A stretch of DNA of 64,000 nucleotides from Megamerina dolium (GCA_963854835.1 OY978530.1:17989733-18053732), one strand, 5' to 3'. Shown: positions 45,125-58,213, counted from the first letter of the stretch. Notes: a model not told the origin generated them from the sequence alone. Program-made: numbers and translations.

Positions 45125-45138
45125 ATGCTTTTATGCAT
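45125..45138. repeat. Target-site duplication of RNase-H LINE (right)
   Basis: ATGCTTTTATGCAT, exact copy of 39411-39424. Confidence 0.92.
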
Positions 45139-45706
45139 ACTCGATATTATGTTATTGTAGGGTGTTTTTTGTGCAGGTTTGGATCATCGAATTTAATAAT
45201 AATCTAATTTTGGTGGAAAGGTTTTATTAAATTATTGTGGTACTTTTTCCATTTTCGTCCGATTTGTATAGTCGTTGTTACTAGACTGTTTATGTTTACT
45301 ATTTCGTAGGGTCCAGTCCAAATGGGACTAAATTTGTTAGATTCTGCATCAGGAATAGGTACACAAATGAAAAATTTAGAAAAATCATCTTGAAAAGTAA
45401 GAATGTACTTATTTCCCGATGTGGTTTCTGTGAGAATTCTCACCATGTCCATATAAACCTTTTCAAATGGTCTTGAAGGCGTGTCGGTCAATATCATTGG
45501 CATTTTGGTAAGCCTTGAACTTTTATTGATTTGGCATTTTTTACAATTTTTTACATAAACCTTAATTTGGTTACGCATACCCCTCCATCTGTATTGTCTT
45601 CTAATTCTGAAATAAGTTTTCAGTGCACCCTGATGTCTTCCTAATGGTGAATCGTGGAAATTGGGTAGTACCGTTATGATGTCCTTTTCATTGGTGAGCA
45701 GTTCCC
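45139..45706 (-). pseudogene. Gypsy pol remnant, right-arm copy (integrase)
   Basis: Inverted copy of about 6096-6662. The integrase zinc region and start of the core (PFEKVYMDMV) are fused to the GPYEIV segment by the same internal deletion as in the left arm. It ends abruptly at 45706, where DD41D mariner sequence begins, the outer end of the palindrome. Confidence 0.88.
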
Positions 45707-46655
45707 ACAAAAAAGTCAAGCGTGGAAAATGTATCTGCTTTCTCTTGCAATAAAGCCATATTCGCTCGAGTTGTGTGGCATGTGGCACCGTCTTGTTGAA
45801 ACCACATATTCTCTAAGTCGTATTCTTCAATAGCAGGCAAAAAAAAGTCGGTTATCATATGACCATAACGCTCCGAATTGACGGTGACAGTCGTTCCATC
45901 GTCGTTTTCGAAGAAGTAAGGTCCAATCACACCTCCGGACCAAAGAGCGCACCAAGCAGTGACTTTTTGTGGATGTAGTGGCCTCTCTTCAATTACTTGA
46001 GGATTCTCAGAACCCCAAATACGACAATTTTGTTTGTTAACATACCCACCGAGTGAGAAATGTGCTTCGTCGCTGAAGAAAATTTTGTTCGAAAAATCGG
46101 CGTCCACCGCCTGTTGTTCAAGCACCCATTCGACGTATCTACGACGTTGTGAATGGTCAGCTGGCTTCAGTTATTGTGTGAGCTGGATTTTATATTAATA
46201 TAGGTGTAGATCCAAATGCAAAATACGCCATAATGTGCCGTAAAACAGTCCTAATTCCTGAGAACGACGAGGAATCGACACATTCGGGTCTTCGGCAACA
46301 CTTTCACTTACAGCAGCGATATTTTAGGTGGTACGAGCGAAACGATGATGCACAGGCCTTACAATATCTGTAACCGATCCAGTCTCGTCATATTTCTTCA
46401 CAATTTTGCCAATTGCTTGCGTAGTTGGACGATTATGTAAACGATAATCTCCTCTTAAAGCACGATATGTGGCTGTGGCAGAATCACCATTTTTGTGTAG
46501 GTTTTTACAATTTTAATGCGTTGTGCGATAGTTAAGCGATCCATTTTCGCAAATGTCAGACTTTGAACTGAAAAAGAAAGAAATTGTTTTAACAGCTCAG
46601 TTTGACAGATGTCGAATTCTATCCCTATACTTTTGAAACCGAGAAATGGATAACC
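45707..46655 (-). pseudogene. DD41D (rosa-type) mariner, truncated second copy
   Basis: Nearly identical to 27770-28770 but lacking its 3' end and with an internal deletion near 45722-45740, which removes sequence between the second and third catalytic Asp blocks. FFSDEAHF (46080) and WFQQDGATCHT (45800) remain. The TAA at 46325-46327 is shared with the first copy. The 5' TIR (46624-46653) is present and is followed by TA. The palindrome outer junction cuts its 3' side. Confidence 0.88.
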
Positions 46656-46662
46656 CTTTATA

Positions 46663-47129
<467 letters not shown>

Positions 47130-48310
47130 ACACATAGCTCATACATAGCAAGGGCTTATGTCATGCCTTAAATCTGGATTTCGTGCCGGTCACAGCTGCA
47201 CCACTGTAATGTTTAAAGTTATTTACAACATACGTGTTCTTTATGATCAGGATAAGTTAACCTCACTTAGTCTCTTGGATTTTTCAAAGGCTTTTGACTC
47301 AGTATGCCATAGCTTGCTCTATCTCACATTACTACTTTAACTTTAGTAAGGGCGCTGTCGATTAAACTGCTAATTACCTCAGTAATAGGCAACAACATGT
47401 ACGAGTTGGGGATAACCTTTCATCCCTCTCTTTGCTCCTTCTGGTGTACCCCAGAGGTCAATTTTGGGACTATTGCTTTGTAAGCATTCTACGATTCATG
47501 CCCCCACTGACGATATTCAGCGATATATTTCCGCAATCCCTACTGAGGATGATGATATGATCATAAAACTTAATGCTGACTTCCAGCCCATTAACTCGTG
47601 GGCAGACAACAACAGGTTAAAAATTGACCCTTTGAAATCCAAGATATTGCCTATATCTAGGAAGAATATATGCTCTCTAGTTATGCAACCAATCTTAATT
47701 GGGTATTCGCAACTTGAGCTTAGGTTTTTTGATTAACTCGAAGTTAAAGTATTTTGACCACGTTAAGTACTCTTTAAAATATACACACTCTACGATCCAT
47801 TCTCTTTTCAGCTGAATACCCAAAGTCTTTAGTTAGAGTTAACTTGGTAAAACAATTAGTATTTTCCCACATATATTATAACGTAAATTTACACTAGCAT
47901 TCAACTGTGCTATTCGATATGCTTTTGGTCCGCGTTTCTATGAGTTTCTATTCTATGAGTTGGATTGGCTGACTTTTTGGAAACCAGTAATATAATTTAT
48001 CTTCTTCGAGATATCACTTGCAAAACACCGGCATATCTATTTGAGAAATAGCGAGTTTTGCTATCTACACGATCTACTCAACTCATTATCCCTAGGTTTG
48101 TTCATTTGAATTTCAGTCGTTTTTTCTTCGTCAACGCTCTTGGACTATGGAACCCGCTTCTATCCGGGTTCAAGCGGATTGTTAATGTTGGCGGTTTTAG
48201 AAGTATCTTATCCGGAAGTACATTGAATCCCTTTAACACTCTTAAATTTTATCTTCTCGCTCTCTCACTTCTACCTCCTTATCTTTTGTTTATCTTTCCT
48301 TAATTTCAGT
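47130..48310 (+). pseudogene. CR1/L2-like LINE reverse transcriptase remnant
   Basis: RT blocks are SGFRAGHSCTTVM and LLDFSKAFDSVCHSLL (47170-47325), then a frameshifted GVPQ-like block near 47450, SKILPIS near 47635 and a C-terminal block FFVNALGLWNPLL near 48125. The order and residue patterns are those of CR1/L2/Jockey-group RTs. The YADD block is lost. Its first 310 bp are repeated at 48966-49287. The clade is inferred. Confidence 0.65.
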
Positions 48311-48631
48311 TTTTCTTCTAATTTTTTTACTTCTATAAAGTAAGTAAAGTAAGTCAGTAAATAGTAACATGTTAGATATAGTCCGCTATGGAGTAATATA
48401 ATTTTGAATTTTTCGGCAATACGCTGCTTTTGTATAATGTTGAAATAGTCTGCCTCTACTTAATTCACATGTTATTTAGTTGTTAAATCGAAATGGCTTG
48501 ATTTAATGTTTGTAATAATATATATTAATTACTAGTTTTATAAAAGTATCTTTGCATATACGAGTATTTGTACCTAATGTATGCTTCGATTGTTGAACAA
48601 TTAAAATATAAATAAAATATAAACTGTTGTG
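48311..48631. other. Non-coding spacer
   Basis: AT-rich; may hold the 3' UTR of the CR1-like remnant. No other feature. Confidence 0.4.
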
Positions 48632-48874
48632 GGTGCCGTAGCTCAGTGGTTAGTGTGTTCACCTTCTGATCTGTAGGTCGTGGTTCAATCCCCGGCTGAA
48701 GCATAACAAATTTAATATCGATAAGATTTTTCTTTCGAATTGTACCCACCTGTCAGCAAGCAATTGGCAATTCTTCCGACAGTAACAACTTGCCATGAAA
48801 AAGCTTCTAAAAGAACTCTGAGACAAAGCTCAGAAAAAGTGATGTCACAAGTGTTCTGCCGTTCGGAACCGGCT

Positions 48875-48879
<5 letters not shown>
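48632..48879 (+). repeat. tRNA-derived SINE-like repeat, copy B (best preserved)
   Basis: The head of about 70 nt matches a tRNA gene pattern: A box TAGCTCAGTGG (48639-48649) and B box GGTTCAATCCC (48682-48692), 33 nt apart as in RNA polymerase III promoters. A body of about 170 nt follows, ending CGGAACCGGCTAA and then (TA)n. The head lacks a matching 3' acceptor half, so it is not a working tRNA gene. Confidence 0.8.
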
Positions 48880-48960
<81 letters not shown>

Positions 48961-48965
48961 TATAT
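48880..48965. repeat. (TA)n microsatellite
   Basis: Tail of SINE copy B, joined to the duplicated CR1-like fragment. Confidence 0.95.
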
Positions 48966-49287
48966 ACACATAGCACATACATAGCAAGGGCTTATGTCAT
49001 GCCTTAAATCTGGATTTCGTGCCGGTCACAGCTGCACCACTGTAATGTTTAAAGTTATTTACAACATACGTGTTCTTTATGATCAGGATAAGTTAACCTC
49101 ACTTAGTCTCTTGGATTTTTCAAAGGCTTTTGACTCAATATGCCATAGCTTGCTCTATCTCACATTACTACTTTAACTTTAGTAAGGGCGCTGTCGATTA
49201 AACTGCTAATTACCTCAGTAATAGGCAACAACATGTACGAGTTGGGGATAACTTTTCATCCCTCTCTTTGCTCCTTCTGGTGTACCC
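48966..49287 (+). pseudogene. Duplicated CR1-like RT fragment
   Basis: Near-identical to 47129-47455 (SGFRAGHSCTT, LLDFSKAFDSI). It ends at the GVP codons, where sequence turns into SINE copy C through an inverted-repeat junction (49267-49299). Confidence 0.85.
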
Positions 49288-49626
<339 letters not shown>

Positions 49627-49670
49627 GGCCTGAATTAGGCCCGTTGTGATACCGTCGCACGGATTTTCCT

Positions 49671-52600
49671 TCACCTAGCTACTCGCTGAACCAACCGGAA
49701 CGTTGAATAATAAATCTGGGATAGTTGGGCTAGGTCACTCAAATGGTAGTGTCCTAGGAATTTTTTACGATTTTTGCATAAAGCGGGGCAGGTGCATAGC
49801 AGATGTGAGATCGTCTCGAGTTCCTCCTCATCCCTGCAGCTTCTGCAGAAGTCATGAGTGAGGTTGCCCAGACCTAATCTCACAGCGTGAGGACCTATGA
49901 CGCAGTGACCAGTAACCACTCCCACACAGGTCGAGATATCTACCCTATTAAGATCGACAAGTTTACGTGAACGTTTCTTGCTGAGTAGGAGCCACAGCAA
50001 TTTTGCCGTTCTACAGATGGGTGTATCTGTCCATCTTTTCTGAAAGACGTTGGTGGTGACATCCTCCAATTTAAGCTTGCACGTGGCTATGGGGATCCCT
50101 AACCGAGAATTCTCCTGGGTTAGAGGCTCATTTGTACCCTGTCTTGCAAGCTCGTCGGCTATGCAGTTTCCTCGTATAACCCTGTGTCCGGGTACTCACC
50201 ACAGGAGAATATTGTGCTGCTCAGCCATCTCGTTAAGAGATATGCGGCAGTCATGAATGGTCTTAGATTTCACGAGAAATGAGTCCAGGGCCTTAACTGC
50301 AGCTTGGCTGTCGCTCAAGATGCAGATGTCTCTGCGGGAGACAAAGCTCTGTTTGATCCAAGTTAGTGCATTGTGAATCGCTTTAACTTCTGCCTGAAAC
50401 ACACTACAGTGGTCCGGCAGGCGAAAAGAAATATTAAGGTTGAATGATTCGGAATACACACCTGCTCCCACCTTTCCATTGAGCTTAGAGCCATCAGTAA
50501 AGATGAGAGTATAATTTGGCATGAATCCTTCCGCCACCCAGGCGAACCTATCAGGGAAGGAGGTTAGAAATTTCCGTTCAAAGGCATATGTCGGCTTGAT
50601 ATAATCAAGTGAGGTTTCAATATTAAAATTTTCCAGTATGCTAGCATGTCCGAAGGACTTTGATGTCCATTGGTGCAGGCCCGTGAGGCGTAAAGCAGAA
50701 TTGGCCGCCAGCTGCTTACCAAGTAAGTCAAGCGGGGTAAGATGTAGAAGCACTTCTAGTGCTAACGTTGGAGTTGTTCTCAGTGCTCCTGTTATTAAAA
50801 TACAAGCCGCTCTTTGTATTTTATCAAGGGGCCTGACATGGGAGGACTTAGTAAGTGCAGTCCACCAGGTCAGTACCCCATACAGGAGGACTGGCCTGAT
50901 AACCGCCTTGTAAATCCAGCAAACAATTTTCGGTTGCATACCCCACTTTTTCCCTATTGCTTTTTTACAGGCATAGAGTGCAGTGCTGGCTTTCTCAACC
51001 CTACAGGTGATGTTTTTCTTCCAGTTTAGTTTTCGGTCTAGGACTATTCCTAGATAACGGGTTTCTTCTCGCAGAATTAATGGGACCCCCCCTAGAGTGG
51101 GAACGTTTATGGATGGTGTTTTATGTTTTGTGGAGAACAAAACCAGCTCAGTTTTTTGTGGGTTCGCATTTAATCCCCTATCCTTAGCCCATTTTGATAA
51201 CATATTGAGATTGATTTGAATAATGTCCGTTAGTATTTCTGGAAATTTTCCAGCCACCAACAAGACAACGTCATCGGCATAAGCAATCACTCCGCACCCC
51301 TTCCTCTCTATTTCCCGTAGTAGTTCATTAACTACCAAGTTCCATAGAAGAGGGGAGAGTACTCCACCTTGTGGGGTTCCTCTTCTTACACGTTTTGTGA
51401 TGGTAGATCCACCCAGCTCGGATGTAATGAGTCTATCTTTCAATAGCCGTTCTATCCATCTGCTAAGCGTTACCTCCACCCCGAGTCGTGCAAGAGCCTC
51501 CGTGATTGCTCTGGGTTGAACATTGTTGAAGGCACCTTCAATATCCGTGAAAGCCGCTAGTACGAATTCTTTATTATGAAGAGATTTCTCCACAATTGAA
51601 ACTAACGCATGTTGCGCTGTTTCAACGGACTTTCCCTTTGTGTATGCATGTTGAGAAGGAGACAGCATGTCGCTGTTTATGGTGTGTCTTAGGTGGATGT
51701 CTAATAATCTTTCCAGTGTTTTGAGTAAGAATGACGATAGACTAATTGGTCTAAAGTCCTTTGGGCTTGTATGGGAGCTCTTTCCAGCCTTAGGTATGAA
51801 GACAACTTTGACTTGTCTCCAGAGTTTCGGAATATAACCAAGGCTTATGCAGGTAATGAAAATCTGCTTTAGCCATGGAAGAATGAGTTTGGTTACCTGT
51901 TGTAGCTGTGCTAGAATTATCCTATCAGGTCCAGGGGATTTGTAAGGCTTGAACGTGTTTATCGCCAAAGTAATCTTCTCCGATGCAACTATTGAATAGT
52001 CTAACGGTAATGACTTGTAATCAAGCGGGGTTTCAGTTTCAGACGGATCGTTTGGGAAATGTGCATTTACTAGCGTTTGCAGCGTTTCAGTAGAGGTTGT
52101 GGTCCACGTTCCATCTGGTTTGACCAGAACACTTGGAGTATGGGGTGATTTAGACACGTCTTCTATATCACTGCAGAAGCTCTTCCAGGCTTCCCTTTGG
52201 CATTTCCTGAGGTTGTATTTATAAGTTCTGAGGGCCGATTTGTAACCCGCCCAATCTGATTCTAGGTGAGAGCTTTTAGCACAATTGAAGAGCTTGCGAC
52301 AGTCTTTTCTCAAACTGTCGAGCTCCTGGTTCCACCATGGGGGTTTACCTTTCCCCCATTTCTTACAAATCGGACAGGACAACTTGAATGCCTTGTTGAG
52401 AGTTTTTGTGAGGCAGTAGACTGTGGCGTCTATCTGATTAATGTTGGTTATAGTCGAAGGAGCTACGGTAGATTAGAACTAACTGACTCCCTGAAACGTG
52501 ACCAGTTTGTCTTTTTTGGGTTTCTAAAGACCACTGGAGTAGGAGGTTTAAAATTTATGGCAAACTGTATGTATCTATGATCAGAGAAGGAGTGCTGATC

Positions 52601-53221
52601 CAATACTTTCCAGTTTCTTATATGGTCTACAATGCCTTCGGTGGCAAGAGTTAAGTCTAGTACCTCCTGCCTATTTTTTGTTATGAAAGTTGGGGTCTCA
52701 CCCCTGTTGCACACTATAAGGTTTGTTGTAAGGATATAATTAAACAGTGACTCACCTCTGTCGTTAATATCCCTGCTACCCCAGATTGTATGGTGCGCGT
52801 TGGCGTCGCATCCTATTATTAGTCCAGCCCTGGACTTTTGGGCATCTTCTATTAGATGTTTGAGATTGCTTGGTGGTGGTAATTCCAGGTGGTCGTGCGC
52901 GAGGTAGGCTGATGCAAACCAGCAGCGCATACCTATATTCTCTGCGCATACCACCGTCGTATCTAAATTGCTGTAATTACAGAGTGAAAGAAATGTTATT
53001 GATTTTCTTATGAGTATACAGGCCCTAGGTCTACCTGTATTACGCTTGTATATTAGGTTATATCCAGGTGTCCTTAGTCCACAAACCGTGTTGCCAACTG
53101 TCCACGGTTCTTGGACCAGAACGATGTCTTCTCCGTCGGTTTCCCGACGAAGGATAAGAGCGGCTGAGGCCGTCTTAGATTTGTGCAGGTTTATCTGTAG
53201 GCAATGAAGCATCACCGCCAC
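49671..53221 (-). pseudogene. LOA-type ORF2 (EN-RT-RNase H), one frameshift and one stop
   Basis: The endonuclease at 52463-53221 shows LQINLHKSK, VQEPWT, IGCDANAHHTIWGSR and FSDHRYI. A 1-nt frame change near 52464 separates it from the RT frame (52382 back to 50196). RT blocks are KPYKSPGPDRI, DFRPISLSSF, TDIEGAFNNV, GTPQGGVLSPLLW, and IAYADDVVLL near 51270. RNase H has IFTDGSKLNGKVGAG near 50490, FQAEVKAI near 50390 and SDSQAAVKAL near 50320. A TGA at 50196-50198 replaces the expected Trp before VPGH, inside RNase H. The C-terminus (50069-49671) includes CRSCRDEEELETISHLLC. Confidence 0.9.
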
Positions 53222-54427
53222 TATTGGTCACTTTCGCTACCACAATAGTGACGTTGACTTCCTCGTCTCCAGAGTCCAGCAACTCATCCTCCAGCAAAAT
53301 CCGATCCACATACCCTGCAGCGTCGGATTCTGAGGAGAACGAGTCCTGCCGCACAAGCATCCTGGAGCTGATAGGGAGCGTCTCCTCCGTCTCCATCCGT
53401 TTTGCCACAGACTGATCGCCTGCGCGTGTATCTAAGTCATCCTTCCGATATACTCGTAGGTTGATCCTCGAAAGACAATAGTTTATGTACCCACCGGATT
53501 TCGCCAGGGGTACCAGGGACTCTTGGTTGACGATTATGGTCGCCCTACGGTATGTTCCTTTCTTCTCCTCATCCAACTTGGCTGTTCGCTAGTTGTGTGT
53601 TGGGAGGGTAGGATTACACATCTTTATATTTTTGATAATAATGGCCGGGTCACTAGGTTCCGCTGGGATCCAGGCAGAGGTGCGCGGCCTACTCGGGATA
53701 GCGTCTCTCTCTATCACCTCTAGGCGCGCACTCGGCCATACTTATCCAGCTCTGGTGATCGCTATTTTGTACAGGTCGAGAGTACGTTGATCGGCACAGG
53801 CAATCAGTTTGATGTTGCCTGGATGCCATCTAGCTTCTCGTATAATAGGCGGAGGTCCGGATGCTCTTCGATTAGAGGATTGAAGATCTCTGCTAGCTTA
53901 CACTCTAGCAGTCTCCAATTCGATGAAGCGATGAAGCCATCAGCGTCATTCCTATCGACCACCGCCATTACCAAGTCTCCTTGAAGGATTTCGCTAAAAG
54001 TGTGACCCACATTGCCGCGGGATCTTTTAGCAACTGGTTTGGCAGTGTCTTCAGATGACCGCTGGCGCTTGATGTTGCTGCGATTTGTGATGTCGGTCGC
54101 CCATACCAGTGAGGCCTTCTGTTTATCAGATCTCTCATTCTCTGGTATGGCACGTAATCTCTCTAAAATTCTCGTCGCAGTACGACGGTCTTTGTGGTTG
54201 GGTACAGCCGCGAACGTCGGTTTGGTAACCGATGCTCTGCTGATTGGTAGTGGCAAGCTAGCGCTCGTACTTGATCTCGGGAGATTCTCGGCATATCTAG
54301 GCCCTGGTCTATCCTCCATGGCTTTCGCTGAATCTCCCGATTTTAATTCCTTTGTTTTTGGTTTTATTTTTGTGTTTTTTGCTGATTCCATAAAAATCCC
54401 ACGAGTATCGGAGAAGGGCAGGTCCAT
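53175..54427 (-). pseudogene. LOA-type ORF1 (Gag-like), frameshifted
   Basis: The N-terminal part (54427-53804) is Lys/Arg/Ser-rich and includes FSEILQGDLVMAVVDRND. The C-terminal part (53576-53175) is an RRM-like conserved region (GTYRRATIIVNQESLVPLAKSGG in two stretches) that resembles DUF4780 of insect TE proteins (recalled). At least one frame change and one stop lie between 53800 and 53580. There are no CCHC knuckles. The end overlaps the ORF2 start by about 47 nt. Confidence 0.8.
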
Positions 54428-54778
54428 CTGTGCAGAGATCCGAATACACAGATAAGGCTAAATAATACGGAGGGCGCCAGGTATCCGTATACTCCGTTTG
54501 CAGCTGAGCTATTTTTTAACTTGGGCCCCCAGCCAGGCTGATTCTCGGAACGGGTCGTATGACACCTTAATCCGGCCCAGGGGAAGGGAAAGTGGGTGGT
54601 AAGTGGGATTGGGTAAAAGGGGGGGTGCAGGAACCTCTTTCCTATGGAAGGCTTGCAAGATCGAATGCCCATCCGAGCCTACAAAACAATCCTTAGCTAA
54701 CCGCCTCAAGGCGGTCATTTCCAGCTGGCACCCACGGGGAGGGTTTGGAAGAGGATTTTTGCCGGCCAACCCATTTTG

Positions 54779-55396
54779 ATATAAGTGTACAGCAAAAAAA
54801 AAAAAAAAAAAAAAAATCAAAAGACAGCTTTGTGAAATCTAGCAAAGTGAAAAATTCCAAAAATATTTTGTCAGATTAACCCTCGGTTGTGTTTAAGGGT
54901 CAAACATCTCACATGCATTTGTTTATTCTTTCTTTTCGATTATTACTAATTTTATTTTACTTACCCCAACTTTAAATATCTTCTTTATCTTACAATAATT
55001 AAAATAATCAAAAATTTTGTTAACGCTTATTGCTTTCTTTAAAAAATTTAAAATGAAACTCAGAAGTTTGTACTCAACCAGGGAGTTAATATTTTTTATA
55101 TAAGTGTACAGAAAAAAATCAAAAGACAGCTTTGTGAAATCTAGTAAAGTGAAAAATTCCAAAATATTTTGTCAGATTAACCCTCGGTTGTGTTTAAGGG
55201 TCAAACATCTCACATGCATTTGTTTATTCTTTCTTTTCGATTATTACTAATTTTATTTTACTTACCCCAACTTTAAATATCTTCTTTATCTTACAATAAT
55301 TAAAATAATCAAAAATTTTGTTAACGCTTATTGCTTTCTTTAAAAAATTTAAAATGAAACTCAGAAGTTTGTACTCAACCAGAGAGTTAATATTTT
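54779..55396. repeat. Two tandem 300-320-bp repeats
   Basis: Unit 1 at 54779-55097 and unit 2 at 55098-55396, both starting ATATAAGTGTACAG and running through ATTAACCCTCGGTTGTG to CAACCAG(G/A)GAGTTAAT. Unit 1 has an A run of about 23 nt (54795-54817) that is 7 nt in unit 2. Confidence 0.93.
54876..55091. repeat. MITE-like repeat (copy inside tandem unit 1)
   Basis: Imperfect inverted ends ATTAACCCTCGGTTG and CAACCAGGGAGTTAAT. Related to 13010-13235 and 32270-32500. The second tandem copy is at 55176-55390. Confidence 0.55.
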
Positions 55397-56109
55397 TGAC
55401 ACTGCCTGTACCGATTTTGACATTCCTCTCTCATTGATATCTTGACACTTAGTAATTTTGACACTACCTAAATATGTTTTGGCATATACTGTGAATGGCA
55501 TTAGAACAAAATGTACGTTTGCCATACTTTGTTAATTATACTATATATTTTTCTTTTCAATTTGTTCGCCATATTGTCACTTCTCCCGCAGTTGAGTTAT
55601 TGTGACGTCACATCTAGGAAATCTTCTCTGATGGGCACAATCTTCTTTTCTATTATTGTTGGCAAAAGCACAAAAGCAAAAACATTATCAGTTGCTGGCA
55701 GACCACGAAGTATACATGGTTCTGTTTGATTATGCGGCATAGGGTAGTGTTTTGCTTTTGTCTTAGTCCGCATTTAGACACAAAAATATTTTCAATTCAC
55801 TTTTGATGTTTCGTTCGCGTTTACACAGGCAAAAATGTTTCTCGACGACATGTGAACTTCTTCGTATGTTTTCCTGATATTTGATATTACAAACACTGTT
55901 TGGTCTTTAAAAAAATATGTAGATGTAGATGAAGCTAAAAAAATTGTGGTAGATTCTAAAATTTAGCGGTGGATTACCGCTAAATTTTCGAACCGAACCG
56001 AACTTCTCTTCCATTACTGTTGTGCGTGTTAAATTTTGGACAGTATTACTACTACTTATATGTAGCAATCTATATATTGCAAATTAAAGTTAAGGGAACA
56101 AAATTCCAG
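55397..56109. other. Non-coding sequence
   Basis: No recognisable gene or TE. A short ORF at 55511-55729 has no domain that I recognise. Confidence 0.4.
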
Positions 56110-56721
56110 TGTTGTATACTATTTTTCCACAATACTCACTAAATACCTAACGGTTAGACTCAAGGATGTAATGCGCAATATTCGCACCTAAACCTAAGCT
56201 CCTAAATATTCTTCGAGACTATGACACTGGTTAGCTGAAATGAAACAGGGTTAATTATACGATACTTGCGCTTATAGGTCTTCACTTTATTCCTGGTATT
56301 ACTTTACACTTTTATACCAATACACTTGTACACTAATACTGGAGGGCCTCTTAAGGATCGCAGTATTTTACAATTGCTTACACGCTAACACTTCACAACT
56401 TAGAACAAGGCTCACAAGTGAAAGCGATTGCCTCCATTTCAGAAGTTCTCTTAGTTTATATAGTCTAATATATATAACATAATTTACAATTAAATCCCGT
56501 TTTTGAATAAAAGAATGTCTGAAGAAATTACAATTTCTTATGTGGGTCGATTCATTGCAATTTCTTCAGTAGGTCATAATTATAACTTCTCTTTCGTAAG
56601 TCATCATTATTATTTGTATATAATACTTGTTGTTGTAAATATTGTGCATGCGTTAAATATTATGTATGTAGTGAGTCAAAACGCATAAATTAGACGAGCA
56701 GCATTATTTTGACTCATAACA
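56110..56721 (-). repeat. LTR (3' LTR of a truncated element)
   Basis: Minus-strand LTR of 612 bp from TGTTATGAGTC to AGTATACAACA. Immediately upstream on the minus strand is a purine tract (TGGGGGGAGGGA, 56722-56733), so this is a 3' LTR with its PPT. Same family as 57456-58213 and 13430-13831. Confidence 0.75.
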
Positions 56722-57451
56722 TCCCTCCCCCCATTATGAAGAAGGAAAATTATAATTTTTAATGATAATCTTCCTTCTAGGCAGTGAATTTATAAAATAG
56801 CTTTGATAACTTGTTTATGTATACTGTGTATTCTTGTTTCAATACCTTATAGATACTATTGGCAATCTACCATCTCGGCTGCTGATTTTCTTGGTTGCCT
56901 GTCTCTGTTGAGCCTCTTCCTTCTGTTGTATTGTGATTAGATGAAGTTCTTGTTAACTCCATCGTTGCTTTATATTTTGTTCTCGATGTTGATACTGTTT
57001 TAATGTGTCGAAGAGGATTTATTTGGAATGTGGAATTTTGCTCGCTGTACTACATTCTTTCATCTTTGCGTTTTCAGGTGTGACGTTGACCATTGTTTCA
57101 ATTGGCTGTGTTGTTGGACTAATTTTTTTTTCTTTCATCGGTGCTACTGTTGTATATCATGTAGATTTCTTCCTCACTGAGATATACCGTGGTGTTCAAT
57201 GTCTGAATAGTTATTACATTACTCCTTTGTAACATAGCGTTGTTGAGGTGCAATCGAGTCTCGTTTTTATACTTGTGTGACTGACGATTTAATCTACTTA
57301 TTAAGTGCTAGAAATAGAAGCTCAATGCAGGTGTTTTGTTTGGTATGTACATTTTCTCTCAACATACTGCATTCAATGGATGGACATCTTGCAGTGTGAT
57401 TTTTTGTCATGTGCCACCCTATAACCACCGTCGAATGCGCGACAAGTGAGT
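56722..57451 (-). other. Probable 3' internal remnant of the LTR element
   Basis: PPT at 56722-56733, then about 700 bp with no long ORF. By position this would be the end of the internal region of the element whose LTR is 56110-56721, decayed. Confidence 0.45.
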
Positions 57452-57455
57452 CAAC

Positions 57456-58213
57456 TGTTGCGAGTCAAAATATGGGAACTACATGGGAACTACATATTTT
57501 TCCATACACATACCAACATTGCTCGAAGTTGTAATAAACACAATCCATACTAATATTACTTATAATTGTGGAATGTCAAAACATTGCGCTAACTGAGTTG
57601 CAGTTGGGTGTGAAAATGCTGACAAAGCACTTTCCCACATAATTCGTAGTTCTGCACTTACGTAAGCATACCTGTGTAAGCATACATGATAACTAAAATC
57701 ACGCGGTCTACTCATGTGTATGAATATCAAAAAGTTGCTTTCTCATAAACACATACATACATACACACAAATGGTGTGAATATATTATGGTATGTTATAT
57801 GTTTGTATGTGGGTAATTTGATGTGTGGTTAGTATTAGAAAAATGGTATATAAGCTGCCAGCTTAGTGAAGGCAGTGCTTTCAGTTGTGAGTCTTACACC
57901 GAAGTGTTAGCGTTTAAGAAATTGTGAAATACTGCGATCCTTACGAGGCCCTCCAGTATTAGTGTAAGAGTGTAAGAAAGTGTAAATACTGCGATCCTTA
58001 CGAGGCTCTCCAGTATTAGTGTAAAAGTGCAAAATACAAAAACACCAGCAATAAAGCGAATACCCAAAATCGCAAGTATCATTGATAAAATATAATTGTA
58101 TTATTTCAGCCAACTAGTGTGTTAGACTCGAGGGATATTTAGGAGCTTAGGTCTAAGTGCTAATCTTGTGCGTTAGGTACTTAGTGAGTGTTGTGGAAAA
58201 ATAGTACGCAACA
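57456..58213 (+). repeat. Solo LTR with CAAC target duplication
   Basis: 758 bp, from TGTTGCGAGTC to GTACGCAACA, flanked by CAAC at 57452-57455 and 58214-58217. TATA-type GTATATAAGCTGCC near 57847; AATAAA near 58052. It contains an internal tandem duplication (CTGCGATCCTTACGAGGC twice, 57932 and 57987). Confidence 0.88.

Larger units (their letters stand above)
49627..54790 (-). mobile_element. LOA-type LINE, nearly complete
   Basis: About 5.2 kb: 5' UTR (54428-54790), ORF1, and ORF2 with endonuclease, RT, RNase H and a C-terminal Cys/His block, then a short 3' UTR. Only a handful of lesions are visible, so it is a fairly recent insertion. No clear target duplication found; the 5' side adjoins a tandem 319-bp repeat and the 3' side a (TA)n. 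Confidence 0.85.

Noticed and set aside
48632..48705. A working tRNA gene
   Set aside because: A and B boxes are present, but the acceptor stem halves do not pair and the unit continues into a repeated body; better explained as a tRNA-derived SINE.
55511..55729. 72-residue ORF with a hydrophobic N-terminus
   Set aside because: Short, alone, no upstream or downstream context and no recognised domain.
57005..57232. Small hydrophobic protein gene
   Set aside because: Lies on the opposite strand within the decayed internal region of an LTR element; no conserved motif.
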